Below, piece after piece: positions 17,029 through 26,050 of a stretch of 64,000 bases of DNA. Under the pieces are notes generated by a model that had not been told where the DNA came from, searched no databases, and was given only the letters and a program-made list of their open reading frames with translations. The number at the start of each line of letters is the position of its first letter. Position 1 is the stretch's first letter. This DNA comes from Paenibacillus athensensis (GTDB lineage: Bacteria; Bacillota; Bacilli; Paenibacillales; NBRC-103111). A program made the position numbers and the translations under genes. The DNA lies in NCBI RefSeq assembly GCF_004514475.2, contig NZ_MYFO02000006.1:234096-298095 (forward strand), read 5' to 3'.

Positions 17029-18612
17029 TTACGGGGCGCTGGTCAGGAACTGGGCGTTCGGATTTTTTTCCATCGACGAGCGCAGCGCATATTCGCTTTC
17101 GAACAAGCCGACGTAATTGCCCTTCTTGTCCTTGACGAGCTGCGAGTTGATGCGGAATTTGCCGGGATCGATTTTCTCGTCGACAATCCAGCGGGCGAAC
17201 TGGTAGTTCTGGCGCTGCAGAATAATATCCACGCCGTATTCCGCGCGCATCCGGTGCTCCAGCACCTCGAACTGCAGCTGGCCGACGACGCCGAGAATCA
17301 TGTCCTCGAAGCCGATCGTCGTGAACACCTGAATCATGCCCTCTTCCGTCAACTGATCGATGCCCTTGAGGAATTGCTTTTGCTTGAGCGCATTTTTAAT
17401 CGAGACCTTGCTGAACAGCTCCGGCGAGAACGTCGGCAGCTCGTCGAAGACGATCTCCTCGCCTTGGCTCAGCGAATCGCCGATGCGGAAGATGCCGGGA
17501 TCGAACAAACCGATAATGTCGCCGGGAAACGCCTCGTCGACGATATCGCGATCCTGAGCCAGAAATTGCTGCGGCTGGGCCAGCTTGATATCCTTGCCTG
17601 CACGCACGTGCTTGACCGACATCCCGCGCTCGAACTTGCCGGATACGATGCGCAGGAAAGCAATTCGGTCGCGGTGCGCCGGGTTCATGTTCGCTTGAAT
17701 TTTGAAGACGTAACCGGAGAATTTCTCCTTGGTCGGCTCGATTACGCCGGCGCTGCTGTTTCTCGGCTCCGGCTTTGGCGCCAGCTGCAGGAAGTTGTCG
17801 AGGAACGTCTGCACCCCGAAGTTGTTCACCGCGCTGCCGAAAAATACCGGCGTCAGCTCGCCCTTCATGACCTTCTCCATGTCAAAAGGATCGCCCGCCA
17901 CGTCAAGCAATTCGATTTCCTGCGTCAGCTGCTGATACAGAAATTCGCCGGCAATTTCCTTGACCAGCGGATCCTCAACGCCGCTCACCTTGCGCACCTC
18001 GATCTGCTTGTGATCGTCGCCCTGGAACAGCTCCAGCTGCGTTTTGGCCCGGTCATAGACGCCGCAGAACTGCTTGCCCATGCCGATCGGCCAGTTCATC
18101 GGGTAAGAGCGGATGCCGAGCACTTCCTCCAGCTCCTCCAAGAGCTCAAACGGATCGCGGCCCTCGCGGTCGAGCTTGTTGATAAAAGTAAAAATCGGAA
18201 TGCCGCGCATCCGGCATACCTGAAACAGCTTTTTCGTCTGCGCCTCGACGCCCTTGGCGACGTCGATCAGCATGACCGCGCTATCGGCAGCCGTCAGCGT
18301 GCGATACGTGTCTTCACTGAAGTCCTGGTGACCTGGCGTATCGAGAATGTTGACGCGATGGCCGTCATAATCGAATTGCAGCACGCTGGAGGTCACGGAA
18401 ATTCCGCGCTGCTTCTCGATCTCCATCCAGTCGGACGTCGCATGCTTGCTCGCTTTACGGCCTTTAACCGTACCGGCCAGCCGGATCGCGCCGCCGAACA
18501 GCAGCAGCTTCTCGGTCAGCGTCGTTTTCCCCGCATCGGGGTGAGAGATGATCGCAAACGTGCGGCGCTTGGCGACTTCGCTCTCCAATACTTTGCTTAA
18601 TGGCGTTGTCAT
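17029..18612 (-). CDS. prfC: Peptide chain release factor 3
   Basis: A 527-residue GTPase that recycles release factors 1 and 2 from the ribosome after termination. The G domain shows the P-loop SHPDAGKTTLTEKLL, switch II DTPGHQDFSEDTYR and the NKLDREG motif. The C-terminal domains follow the RF3 pattern to full family length. GGAAGGGAA precedes the ATG at 18612. It is a single gene with its own terminator at 16972-17007. Confidence 0.97.
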   Translation of the reverse strand: MTTPLSKVLESEVAKRRTFAIISHPDAGKTTLTEKLLLFGGAIRLAGTVKGRKASKHATSDWMEIEKQRGISVTSSVLQFDYDGHRVNILDTPGHQDFSEDTYRTLTAADSAVMLIDVAKGVEAQTKKLFQVCRMRGIPIFTFINKLDREGRDPFELLEELEEVLGIRSYPMNWPIGMGKQFCGVYDRAKTQLELFQGDDHKQIEVRKVSGVEDPLVKEIAGEFLYQQLTQEIELLDVAGDPFDMEKVMKGELTPVFFGSAVNNFGVQTFLDNFLQLAPKPEPRNSSAGVIEPTKEKFSGYVFKIQANMNPAHRDRIAFLRIVSGKFERGMSVKHVRAGKDIKLAQPQQFLAQDRDIVDEAFPGDIIGLFDPGIFRIGDSLSQGEEIVFDELPTFSPELFSKVSIKNALKQKQFLKGIDQLTEEGMIQVFTTIGFEDMILGVVGQLQFEVLEHRMRAEYGVDIILQRQNYQFARWIVDEKIDPGKFRINSQLVKDKKGNYVGLFESEYALRSSMEKNPNAQFLTSAP

Positions 18613-18746
18613 CTGGTTAATTCCCTTCCTTTATCTTCAATCCTTAACTGCTGATCGATCCAAGCTTCCTGCTCGCAGCAAATGGCCCTGCACGAGCGGC
18701 AAGGCCACTAGACCCTGGCCGCAGGCAAAGCGGCAGCTTGCGCGCC

Positions 18747-19814
18747 TTACGCCTGCTTGAGCGGCACGGTCCACGAAGCGTCGTCCAGAAACGTCCGGCT
18801 CGTAAACTCGCGCCCCTTCACCACAACCCGGTTCTCAAACACCTGCACATAAAGCCCCTGCGACTTCTTCTTGGCTTCGGCTTGCTCCTGCCGGTTCAGC
18901 GGACGGCTGACCGAGGAATTGTGGAAAAAATGAAACGTCTCCTGCACATAATGCGGCGTCCCGTTGTCAAAATCCATATGACGATGACCGCAGAATACGA
19001 AAATATTGCTATAAGGCCGCAGCAGCGCGCGAAACTCCTTCGCCCGGATCAGCTGATGCGAGCCTCCGTCGCTGCCCATCGGCGGCAGCGGCTGGTGAAT
19101 CATCACAAACAGCGGCCGTCCCGGCTTGTAGAGTGTCTCCAGACGTTCCTTGAGCCAAGCCATCTGCGCATCCGAATACCATGCGCCTTCGCCCACCTCC
19201 GGCATCTCCTGCACATAGGCTTCCTGCGAAAGCAGCAGAATCGAATGGTCATTGGCCGTATACTCGTTATACAACCGCTCGTAGCCCATGAAATTCTTGA
19301 ATTGCTCGCGCGATAACGCGTCGGACTTGCCGTTCGGCTTGGCGCTTTGCTGCCAGGCGTTATTTTTGTTGATCCAGATCGTATAGTAATCGTGATTGCC
19401 CATATTGGCGTGAAAAGGCGGCAGCTGCTTGTATTCATCCAGCACCGCCCGCAGCTGATCGTAGTCGCGCTGCGTCCCCGTATCGGTCAAATCGCCCGTT
19501 GCCATAATCGCATCCACCGGACCGGCAAACGCTTGAATATCGTCAAGCGCCAGCCGCAGCTTGTCGGTCGTTTGCCGGTCAACGGGCGTCACATGCAAAT
19601 CGCTTAATATAAAATACGAAAAAAGCGGCTCTCCGGTCACCGGGCGCGCCGATGCCTCCGGCTCGGGCGCAACGCCTGCGGACGGCGACGGAGCGGCCTG
19701 CGATACCGTCATCCGGTCGGTCAGCTTGATCAGCCAGCGGGTCAAGCCGAAGCTCAAGCCAATCAAGGCCGCGCCGACCAGCAGCAGCCAGCGTACAAAG
19801 GACCGTCTGGACAT
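18747..19814 (-). CDS. Exported metallophosphoesterase, probably Tat-dependent
   Basis: 355 residues from ATG 19814 (GAGGGGTG upstream; a GTG two codons earlier is less likely). The N-terminus MSRRSFVRWLLLVG is a twin-arginine signal followed by a hydrophobic stretch, so it is probably exported folded or anchored outside. The calcineurin-like metal-site motifs appear in order: SDLHV, GDLTDTG, GNHDYY, IHQPL and CGHRH. It should hydrolyse a phosphoester outside the cytoplasm with a di-metal centre; the substrate is unknown. It is apparently a single gene, with no co-directional neighbour closer than 75 bases. Confidence 0.88.
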   Translation of the reverse strand: MSRRSFVRWLLLVGAALIGLSFGLTRWLIKLTDRMTVSQAAPSPSAGVAPEPEASARPVTGEPLFSYFILSDLHVTPVDRQTTDKLRLALDDIQAFAGPVDAIMATGDLTDTGTQRDYDQLRAVLDEYKQLPPFHANMGNHDYYTIWINKNNAWQQSAKPNGKSDALSREQFKNFMGYERLYNEYTANDHSILLLSQEAYVQEMPEVGEGAWYSDAQMAWLKERLETLYKPGRPLFVMIHQPLPPMGSDGGSHQLIRAKEFRALLRPYSNIFVFCGHRHMDFDNGTPHYVQETFHFFHNSSVSRPLNRQEQAEAKKKSQGLYVQVFENRVVVKGREFTSRTFLDDASWTVPLKQA

Positions 19815-19846
19815 GCCCACCCCTCATTTCTATTAACTTTTGTGGC

Positions 19847-19879
19847 AAAAAAGCCAACGGGCCTAACGCCCGTTGGCTT
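19847..19879 (-). terminator. Terminator of the cyclase gene
   Basis: A 12-bp perfect stem, AAGCCAACGGGC with GCCCGTTGGCTT, followed by six T on the minus strand. It lies just after the stop at 19891 and in front of the phosphoesterase gene. Confidence 0.92.
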
Positions 19880-19890
19880 GACGATTGCGC

Positions 19891-20514
19891 CTAATTGCCG
19901 ATCAGAAACGCCCGTGCCGGAGCGGCTTCGATGCCGGTCAGCTTGAGCGGCGCAATGACCATGAAATACGTGCCGCCCGGCACGTCCTTCAGCCGCAGCC
20001 CTTCGACAATAATAATGCCGTTGCCCATTAATGTGCGATGCGTGCCATAGTTCGGCTGCGCTCGCTCGATGCCGAGACCGTCGGTGCCGACGCCCTTGAC
20101 GCCCAGCTCGTGCAAATAGGCAGCTCCGCTTTCATTCAAGTACACAAATTCGAAGTCAAACTCCTCGGACAACGAATTGCGCGTTTTCAGCAAAATCCAC
20201 TCGCCCTTTTGCAGCGCAAACGGCTCCAGATGCTCGCGGCCGATGCCCTCCTGCACATGCGTCAGATCAAGCACCCGCGCCGTCCCCACCAGATCGCTCA
20301 GCGGCAGCGTTTCAATCGTGGCGCCACCGTCGATCATGTGCAGCGGAGCGTCGACATGCGTACCCGTATGCGCGTCCAGCGTCACCTTGGATTCATAAGC
20401 CTTGGCGTTGGAGAAATTTTGCACGTTATGGAAAACCGGCTTTTTCTCCTCTTTATTTTTGTAAACCTGCATGCCTTCGTGAATCGTCATTGAAATATCG
20501 TAAATTTGAAAAAT
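19891..20514 (-). CDS. Cyclase-family metal-dependent hydrolase (kynurenine formamidase-like) with apparent ATT start
   Basis: A protein of the metal-dependent cyclase/arylformamidase fold. The signature HTGTHVDAPLHM carries the metal ligands. Later GVKGVGTDGLGIE and the C-terminal GGTYFMVIAPLKLTG match the family. The first ATG (20490) lacks a ribosome site and would drop the conserved opening. Eight codons upstream, at 20514, an ATT sits six bases after a perfect GGAGGGG. It gives the N-terminus IFQIYDISMTIHEGMQVY, in line with the D-[IL]-[ST] opening of homologues. I therefore start the gene at ATT 20514 (207 residues). It follows zwf with a spacing of 12 bases, so it is probably on one transcript. 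The substrate is unknown. Confidence 0.85.
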   Translation of the reverse strand: MFQIYDISMTIHEGMQVYKNKEEKKPVFHNVQNFSNAKAYESKVTLDAHTGTHVDAPLHMIDGGATIETLPLSDLVGTARVLDLTHVQEGIGREHLEPFALQKGEWILLKTRNSLSEEFDFEFVYLNESGAAYLHELGVKGVGTDGLGIERAQPNYGTHRTLMGNGIIIVEGLRLKDVPGGTYFMVIAPLKLTGIEAAPARAFLIGN

Positions 20515-20526
20515 GACAAGCCCCTC

Positions 20527-22062
20527 CTATGTCAAAACCTTGGTCTTAGGCTCCGTCACCCAATCGACTTCGCCTTCGTTTTGCCCGTTGATCGGCCACC
20601 ATTTAAAGCCGTCCTCCGCCAGCAGCGCCTGCGCCTTGTCCGGTCCCCAGGAGCCGGCCGGATACAGGTTCAAATCGGCGGCGCTTTCGCGCCAGGCTGC
20701 AGCGATCCGGTCGACGTATTGCCAAGCAAGCGCCACCTCGTCCCAGCGGGTGAAGTACGTCGAGTCGCCGCGCGCCGCGTCGTACAGCAGCCGCTCGTAC
20801 GCCTCCGGCGTATTGATGCCGATTTGGCAGCTTTGGCAAAAGTCCATCGCAATCGGCACGATCACGCCTTCGGAGCCCGGCTGCTTGGCGTTCATTTTCA
20901 GATAAATGCCTTCCATCGGATTGACCCGGAACACGAGCAGGTTTGGTTCAAGCTGATGTTTTTTGGCTAAGTATACGTTATCGGGTATGTTCTTGAATTC
21001 GACGACGACTTCAGTCGTCTTCACCGGCAAGCGCTTGCCGGTCCGGATGTAGAACGGCACGCCCGCCCAGCGGAAATTGTCCACATAGACGCGAGCGGCA
21101 AAATACGTCTCCGTCTCGGACGACGGATTGACTGCATCTTCCTCGCGGTACGCACGCTGTGCCTTACCCTTGGCTTGACCGGCCGCGTATTGGCCGCGCA
21201 CAACGTTCTTGCGCACCTCGTCGGCCGACTCGAACAGGCGCAGGGAACGGAGCACCTTCACCTTCTCGTCGCGGATATCCTCCGGATGCAAGCGGCTTGG
21301 CGGCTCCATCGCCATCATCATCAGCATTTGCAGCATATGATTTTGGCCCATGTCGCGCAGCGCGCCGGAATGATCGTAATAGCCGCCGCGCTCTTCGACG
21401 CCAACCGTTTCGCTGAGCGTAATCTGAATGTTGGCAATATATTTGTTATTCCACAGAGGTTCAAAGAAGGCGTTGGCAAAACGCACAAATTCGATATTCT
21501 GCACCATCTCTTTGCCCAGGTAATGGTCGATCCGGTAAATGTCCTTCTCCTCGAACACTTGACGGAGCTGGGCGTTCAACCGCTCGGCTGAAGGCAGATC
21601 GTAGCCGAACGGCTTCTCGATCACAAGGCGGTGCCAGCCCTTCGTCTCCAGCAGCCCGCCTTCGCGCAGGTTAGCCGAGACGCTGCCGAACAGCTCCGGC
21701 GCCAGCGCCAGGTAAAACAGCCGGTTGCCCCCGGTCTGGAACTGCTCGTCCAGCCGTTGCGTCAGCGTATTCAATTGATGAAAGCCATCCACGTTGTTAA
21801 TGTCCAGCGACATATATTCAAAATGCTTCGTAAAGCTTGTCCATTCCGCTTCGTCCGTAATCGGATAGCGGGCGAACTCGCGGATCGAATGCTGAACGTC
21901 CTCACGGAACTGTTCGTTGGTGCGCGGACGGCGGGCGAGGCCGACAACGGCGAAGTTCTCGCCAAGTTTGCCCTCCCGGTATAAGCTGTAGAACGCCGGG
22001 AACAGCTTTCTTTTGGCCAGATCTCCCGTCGCTCCGAAAATATAAAATACGGCTCCACTCAT
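20527..22062 (-). CDS. zwf: Glucose-6-phosphate 1-dehydrogenase
   Basis: A 511-residue enzyme for the first step of the oxidative pentose phosphate pathway, making NADPH and 6-phosphogluconolactone. IFGATGDLAKRKLFPAF is the N-terminal nucleotide-binding motif. RIDHYLGKEMVQN contains the catalytic Lys of the family signature. Length and C-terminus (GSWGPDKAQALLAEDGFKWW) are normal. Start ATG 22062 has a GAGAGA site upstream. The cyclase-family gene follows closely. No gnd or pgl is in the window. Confidence 0.97.
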   Translation of the reverse strand: MSGAVFYIFGATGDLAKRKLFPAFYSLYREGKLGENFAVVGLARRPRTNEQFREDVQHSIREFARYPITDEAEWTSFTKHFEYMSLDINNVDGFHQLNTLTQRLDEQFQTGGNRLFYLALAPELFGSVSANLREGGLLETKGWHRLVIEKPFGYDLPSAERLNAQLRQVFEEKDIYRIDHYLGKEMVQNIEFVRFANAFFEPLWNNKYIANIQITLSETVGVEERGGYYDHSGALRDMGQNHMLQMLMMMAMEPPSRLHPEDIRDEKVKVLRSLRLFESADEVRKNVVRGQYAAGQAKGKAQRAYREEDAVNPSSETETYFAARVYVDNFRWAGVPFYIRTGKRLPVKTTEVVVEFKNIPDNVYLAKKHQLEPNLLVFRVNPMEGIYLKMNAKQPGSEGVIVPIAMDFCQSCQIGINTPEAYERLLYDAARGDSTYFTRWDEVALAWQYVDRIAAAWRESAADLNLYPAGSWGPDKAQALLAEDGFKWWPINGQNEGEVDWVTEPKTKVLT

Positions 22063-22242
22063 CTATGCATCATTCTCTCTCTTATTGGTCTCGGTAAACG
22101 GTATTATGCTTAGCATACCTAAAATGCGTCAGGTATTCAACTTTCCACGCGTATTTTCTGGAGAAAATAGACGGATGTCTATACCGCACGCCTAGATCGC
22201 GAATAGGCTAATAGCAAATTCGCATTGGAAAGGTGTGACTGA

Positions 22243-22602
22243 ATGATGCAACGCATTGATCCCGTTACAGAAGCATCCTGCCGGCCGCATTGCGGCAAGC
22301 CGGTCCTGATTTATTTGCATGACGGCACCGAGGTTTACGGCGTGCTCAGCCGCGTCGACAAAGACCGGCTCCATCTTGGCGACACGCCATTCGACACTGC
22401 CGGTACCGCCGCGCGCAAAGGGCGCGGTAAAGCGCGCGTGAGCAGCCGCGGCAAAAAGCCGAAGTCCCGCGTCAAGGCGCTGGAGCCGTCCGGCGAGCCG
22501 GAATCCGGTGCGCCGAGATTCGGCTGGAGCAGCGGTTCCGGCTACGGCGGGGCGCTGACACTGGAGCTGGCATCGGTTGGCGCGTTGTTTCTGCTCGCGT
22601 AG
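22243..22602 (+). CDS. Small LSm-like hypothetical protein, 119 aa
   Basis: AAAGGTG lies seven bases before the ATG at 22243. The N-terminal part, CGKPVLIYLHDGTEVYGVLS then RVDKDRLHLGD, looks like an Sm/LSm-type beta fold (hydrophobic strands around D-G-x-x-x-x-G). The middle is basic and rich in Arg/Lys/Ser/Gly, and the C-terminus is Gly/Ala-rich. I know similar uncharacterised proteins from paenibacilli. RNA binding is only a guess from the fold-like pattern. It is divergent from zwf and probably monocistronic. Confidence 0.65.
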   Translation: MMQRIDPVTEASCRPHCGKPVLIYLHDGTEVYGVLSRVDKDRLHLGDTPFDTAGTAARKGRGKARVSSRGKKPKSRVKALEPSGEPESGAPRFGWSSGSGYGGALTLELASVGALFLLA

Positions 22603-22879
22603 CCTGGCGGCTCCACAGCTTGGCGGGTGCAGCCTCCGGGCTTCACCGGCGCGGATTTCCGCTCCACCGGCGGCTGGGGGCTTCGCTCACGCGGATCGCG
22701 GATTCGCTGGCGCAGCCCTCGGCCGGCACTCTGACGGCGCAGCTGCCAGCTTCGCTCATGCAGTGCGCGGCTTCGCTGGTGTAGATCTGCTTCACCGGCA
22801 CGGCGGGCAGCTCTGTCGGCGCAGCTGGCTGCCAAGCCACAGCCTCTCAGGGCCGTTGCCACCCGCCGTCCAGCTTGCG
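22603..22879. other. GC-rich spacer with degenerate GCTTCGCT-type repeats, no gene seen
   Basis: The spacer between the LSm-like gene and the GNAT gene repeats variants of GCTTCGCTC and GCTTCGCTGG several times. Open frames here have no ribosome sites and resemble nothing. A word (CTTCGCTGGTG) also occurs in the repeated spacer near 38.07 kb. Confidence 0.5.
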
Positions 22880-23320
22880 CTAGCGCAGCGCCTTGTTCAG
22901 CAAATAGCAGGATATTTGCGGCAGCTGCTGCTCCACCCGATAACCGTGCTTGGCATAGAAGCCAAAGGCCTTTTCGTTGCTGAAATCAACGAACAGCTTG
23001 ACATGGCGGCAGCCTCTGGCCCGCCCGTGCGCCTCGGCCGCGTGAAGCAACTGGCCGCCCCAGCCGCGTCCCTGTGCGCCGGGATCAACGGCCAGCATGT
23101 CAATGAACAAATCGCCTTGCCGGCGCAAGGTCGAGATAAAGCCAAAAGCGCGCCGGCCCCCTTTGGCCGTAACGAACGTAACGCCGCGGTCCAGCCGTTT
23201 GCGGATCTGTCGCGGCGTCGCGTCCGACGGCTGGAACGTAGACGAAAATGGCGCGATTTGCTCGATAACCAGACGGTGTATCGTGGCATCATCCAGTGAA
23301 GCGACTCTTTTGCGTATCAT
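22880..23320 (-). CDS. GNAT-family N-acetyltransferase
   Basis: A 146-residue acetyltransferase. DLFIDMLAVDPGAQGRGWGG then QLLHAAEAHG is the acetyl-CoA-binding motif A (Q/R-x-x-G-x-G/A). NEKAFGFYAKHGY is motif B. AAAGGAGG sits eight bases before the ATG. The acceptor is not predictable. Convergent with the LSm-like gene. Confidence 0.9.
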   Translation of the reverse strand: MIRKRVASLDDATIHRLVIEQIAPFSSTFQPSDATPRQIRKRLDRGVTFVTAKGGRRAFGFISTLRRQGDLFIDMLAVDPGAQGRGWGGQLLHAAEAHGRARGCRHVKLFVDFSNEKAFGFYAKHGYRVEQQLPQISCYLLNKALR

Positions 23321-23594
23321 GGGGCAACGCCTCCTTTTGCAGAAGCTATGCTCCTATCCTATGTAAATGGCGTTGACGGCGCTTCCGCCAGCGGCCCGGC
23401 TTTCCGGCAGATTGGAAGGTTTGGGCGCCAACATCGCTTACATATAGCACCGCTAACACCGCATCTTTGAAAAAAGTTTGGCGTTGGCGCCGTTTTGCAG
23501 CAAAAAGCTGTCAAGCGCCAATTTACCCCAATCCCCGGGGGTGGTATAGTGAAGGTAGAGGGAAAATAAGGAACCGGACGAGAGGTGAATGATG

Positions 23595-24857
23595 ATGATT
23601 TCCGCCAGCCCGATTTATATGACCAACATGTATCGCGCCAACGGCGATTTTTACCGCGTAAGCGCCGCCCGGGCCGCCTCGCCCGTCAAGCCGCTTGTCT
23701 CGCGCCAGCCGCTGAACCTGCCGTTTGAACGGCTCGCCTACAAGCAGCTTGCGCAAACGGCAGCTAGCGGCGTAGCGAGCCTCGTCCAGACGGCGCAAAA
23801 CGCCCGGCAGGCCGCTCAGGCGTTTCTCAGCGGCGGAGGCGCCGCGCTGATTGACCGACGTGCCGTCGTGTCGACCAAGCCGGGCTCCGTCAGCGGCGAA
23901 GCCAAATCCGGCGCGGCGCTCAAAAGCTACCGCGTTCAGGTCAGCGCCGTCGCCACCGCGCAGCGCAATGCGGGCCTGTCCGTCAGCCGCGCCGCAGCAA
24001 GCCCCGTTCAGCAAGGCTGGAACGAGCTGGAGCTGCAGCAGGACGGCGAAGCGACCCGCTTGCGCTTTTACACCGGCTCCGGCGAAACGGCCGAGCAGAC
24101 GCTCGGCAAGCTGCGCAGCGCGATCAATCGCGCCGGCGCGGACGTGCAGGCTGCAATGGTCGATGACGGCGGCGGACAATCTCACCTGCAGCTCACTTCG
24201 CGCCGCACGGGCCAACAAGCCGCGTTTACCCTGCGGGACATTGCCGGCAACGCCGTCAAAGCGCTGGGCCTGAACCGGACGGAAACAGCGGCGCAGAACG
24301 CCGTTTACCGGGTCGACGGCGGGCCCGAGACCATCTCCCAGTCGAATGACATCGAGCTGGAGAATGGCGCCGTCACGCTGCATCTGCACGCCGCGGACGA
24401 CGAAGAAGTAACGCTGACGGCGCAAGCAGACAGCGATGCGATGCTCAAGCCGCTGAAGCAGCTGGTCGACAGCTACAATCGCTTCCGCCGCGAGCTGGAG
24501 CAAGCGCCGGATATGTTGAACCGTTCCCTGCTGCAAAGCTTGGAACGGGCGGCCCGCCCGTCAACGCTCAGCCAACTGGGCGTGACGGAGCTGGAAGACG
24601 GTTCGCTCGAGCTGGACGAAGCCGCCTTCAAGCAGCAGGTCGCCGATCATTACGGCAACGTGCGGCAAAGCTTGGGCGGCGTCAGCGGACTCGCGGCCAG
24701 TCTCAACGCCAGCTTCGGCAAGCTGGCGCACCAGCCCGCCGAAGCGCTGCTGCGCTTTGACGGGTCGCCATTGCAAACCTACAGTCAATACCGCGCCAAA
24801 CTGCAAGCATATTTGCCGGTCCCGCTAAGCGGACTATTGCTCGATCAATCCATGTAA
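23595..24857 (+). CDS. Orphan FliD-like (flagellar hook-associated protein 2-type) protein
   Basis: About 420 residues. The middle part SYRVQVSAVATAQRNAG and QQAAFTLRDIAGNAVKALGL resembles the flagellin-hook IN-type segments of FliD (HAP2), the filament cap. The C-terminal region, with QLVDSYNRFRRELEQA and TLSQLGVTELEDGSLELDEA, resembles the FliD_C coiled-coil domain. The N-terminus is longer and lacks the usual D0 opening. There are no flagellar genes around it and no signal peptide. Three ATG codons occur in a row from 23589; I take 23595 for spacing from AGAGGTGA. It may be a filament-cap paralogue or a secreted adhesin-like protein. Confidence 0.7.
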   Translation: MISASPIYMTNMYRANGDFYRVSAARAASPVKPLVSRQPLNLPFERLAYKQLAQTAASGVASLVQTAQNARQAAQAFLSGGGAALIDRRAVVSTKPGSVSGEAKSGAALKSYRVQVSAVATAQRNAGLSVSRAAASPVQQGWNELELQQDGEATRLRFYTGSGETAEQTLGKLRSAINRAGADVQAAMVDDGGGQSHLQLTSRRTGQQAAFTLRDIAGNAVKALGLNRTETAAQNAVYRVDGGPETISQSNDIELENGAVTLHLHAADDEEVTLTAQADSDAMLKPLKQLVDSYNRFRRELEQAPDMLNRSLLQSLERAARPSTLSQLGVTELEDGSLELDEAAFKQQVADHYGNVRQSLGGVSGLAASLNASFGKLAHQPAEALLRFDGSPLQTYSQYRAKLQAYLPVPLSGLLLDQSM

Positions 24858-24917
24858 AAAGCGAAGGAGCTTGAAAGCGGACGGCGTCAGCCGCCTCGGC
24901 GATCAAGCTCCTTTGCG
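24856..24917. terminator. Hairpin terminator, strongest for the minus direction
   Basis: GCGAAGGAGCTTGA (24861-24874) pairs with TCAAGCTCCTTTGC (24903-24916). The T run (CTTTTTAC) follows the hairpin on the minus strand. It lies right at the end of the FliD-like gene and could stop read-through from either side. Confidence 0.65.
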
Positions 24918-25235
24918 TTCATGCGATTATTCGACGGGAAGCAACCCTTGCAGCGGCACGCGTCGGCAGCCCTTTGCAGACTAGCCGCGTCAGTAGCCGT
25001 CGCCCCCATCCAACGCCATTCAGCACCCATCCAGACGGGTCTGACAGGCCGCCGTACGGCCGGCACCGCGCTCCGGGAGTCGCGCGCGGTGCGGAAAGAG
25101 CGCCAGTCAACCCTGCTGCCGCTGCTCCCCGGCCACTCCGTCAGCGCACGGACCTGACCGACCACAAGCCATCACCTCGCAAGCACCGCCTGACACCACG
25201 CGCGATGGCGTCAAAACGCCGCCGTGCCGCAGCCG
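24918..25235. repeat. Noncoding spacer containing a dispersed repeat (25036-25095)
   Basis: No gene is seen. The segment GCCGCCGTACGGCCGGCACC and the following GTCGCGCG at 25047-25095 is about 80 percent alike to 45139-45184. A shorter part (GTCTGACAG-CCGCC-TAC-GCC) recurs at 52623-52645. All copies are intergenic. Confidence 0.5.
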
Positions 25236-26003
25236 TCAAAACTGCAAGCTCAAATAGCTGAGCGTGCCCAGGTCATAGCTGCGGTGCAGCACCTGCGCCG
25301 GCTCCTCGCCCCCGCCGCTGCCGAATGCCAGCAGCAGCGGAACGAAATGCTCAGCCCGCGGCACGGCCTGCCGTCCGTAAGGGGCAGCTTGCTCGTAATC
25401 GAACAACGCCGGCAGATCGGGCTTTTGCAGCTGCTCGACGAGCCAATCGTCGAATTGCACAGCCCAGGGCTCGGGCTCTTTTTGCCCCCAATGCAAAGCT
25501 CGCAGATTATGCACGGTCGCTCCGCTGCCGAGCACCAGAATATCGTCAACGCCCAGCCCTTGTAGCGCCTGCCCGATCCGGTATTGCTCGGACGCCGGTA
25601 AATGCGGATGGACCGATATTTGCACAACGGGGACATCCGCTTGCGGGAACAATCGCGACAGCAACGTCCACGAGCCGTGGTCAAGGCCGCGCGAACCGTC
25701 CGTCCGCACCGTAATTCCAGCTTGCCGGAAGCGCTCTGTCACCGTATCGGCTACCTTCGACGAGCCCCGCGCCGGATAAACGACTTGATACAGCTCGTCG
25801 GGAAAACCACCGAAATCATAAATGGTCTCATAGACATCATCGTGCGCGGAAACCGTCAGCACAGCGCTCTCCCAATGAGCGGTAAATACGACCACGGCCT
25901 TAGGAGCCAGCTTCTTGCCCAACTCGGCCAAAAACGCCGTATACGGCGAATCCTCAATCGCCAGCATCGGCGATCCATGCGACAAAAATAACGGTCTGAT
26001 CAT
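25236..26003 (-). CDS. LigB/DODA-type extradiol dioxygenase family protein
   Basis: A 255-residue protein of the 4,5-DOPA-dioxygenase/YgiD family. SHGSPMLAIED near the N-terminus and FTAHWES supply metal-ligand His residues. DHGSWTLLSRLFP and LGSGATVHNLR are further family motifs. It should use a non-haem metal to open catechol-like rings. I start it at ATG 26003 because of AAGGAGGA upstream; 26048 lacks a site. An inverted repeat at 26051-26069 overlaps its promoter region and suggests control by a redox or quinone-sensing repressor. Confidence 0.88.
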   Translation of the reverse strand: MIRPLFLSHGSPMLAIEDSPYTAFLAELGKKLAPKAVVVFTAHWESAVLTVSAHDDVYETIYDFGGFPDELYQVVYPARGSSKVADTVTERFRQAGITVRTDGSRGLDHGSWTLLSRLFPQADVPVVQISVHPHLPASEQYRIGQALQGLGVDDILVLGSGATVHNLRALHWGQKEPEPWAVQFDDWLVEQLQKPDLPALFDYEQAAPYGRQAVPRAEHFVPLLLAFGSGGGEEPAQVLHRSYDLGTLSYLSLQF

Positions 26004-26050
26004 GCTGCATTCCTCCTTGATTAAAGGCCCGACTGCAAGCAGCCTCATTT

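Noticed and set aside
16912..18600. A 562-codon open frame opposite prfC
   Set aside because: Antisense shadow of prfC.
22577..23299. A 240-codon plus-strand frame over the GNAT gene
   Set aside because: Antisense to a clear acetyltransferase and continuing into a degenerate repeat spacer; no ribosome site.
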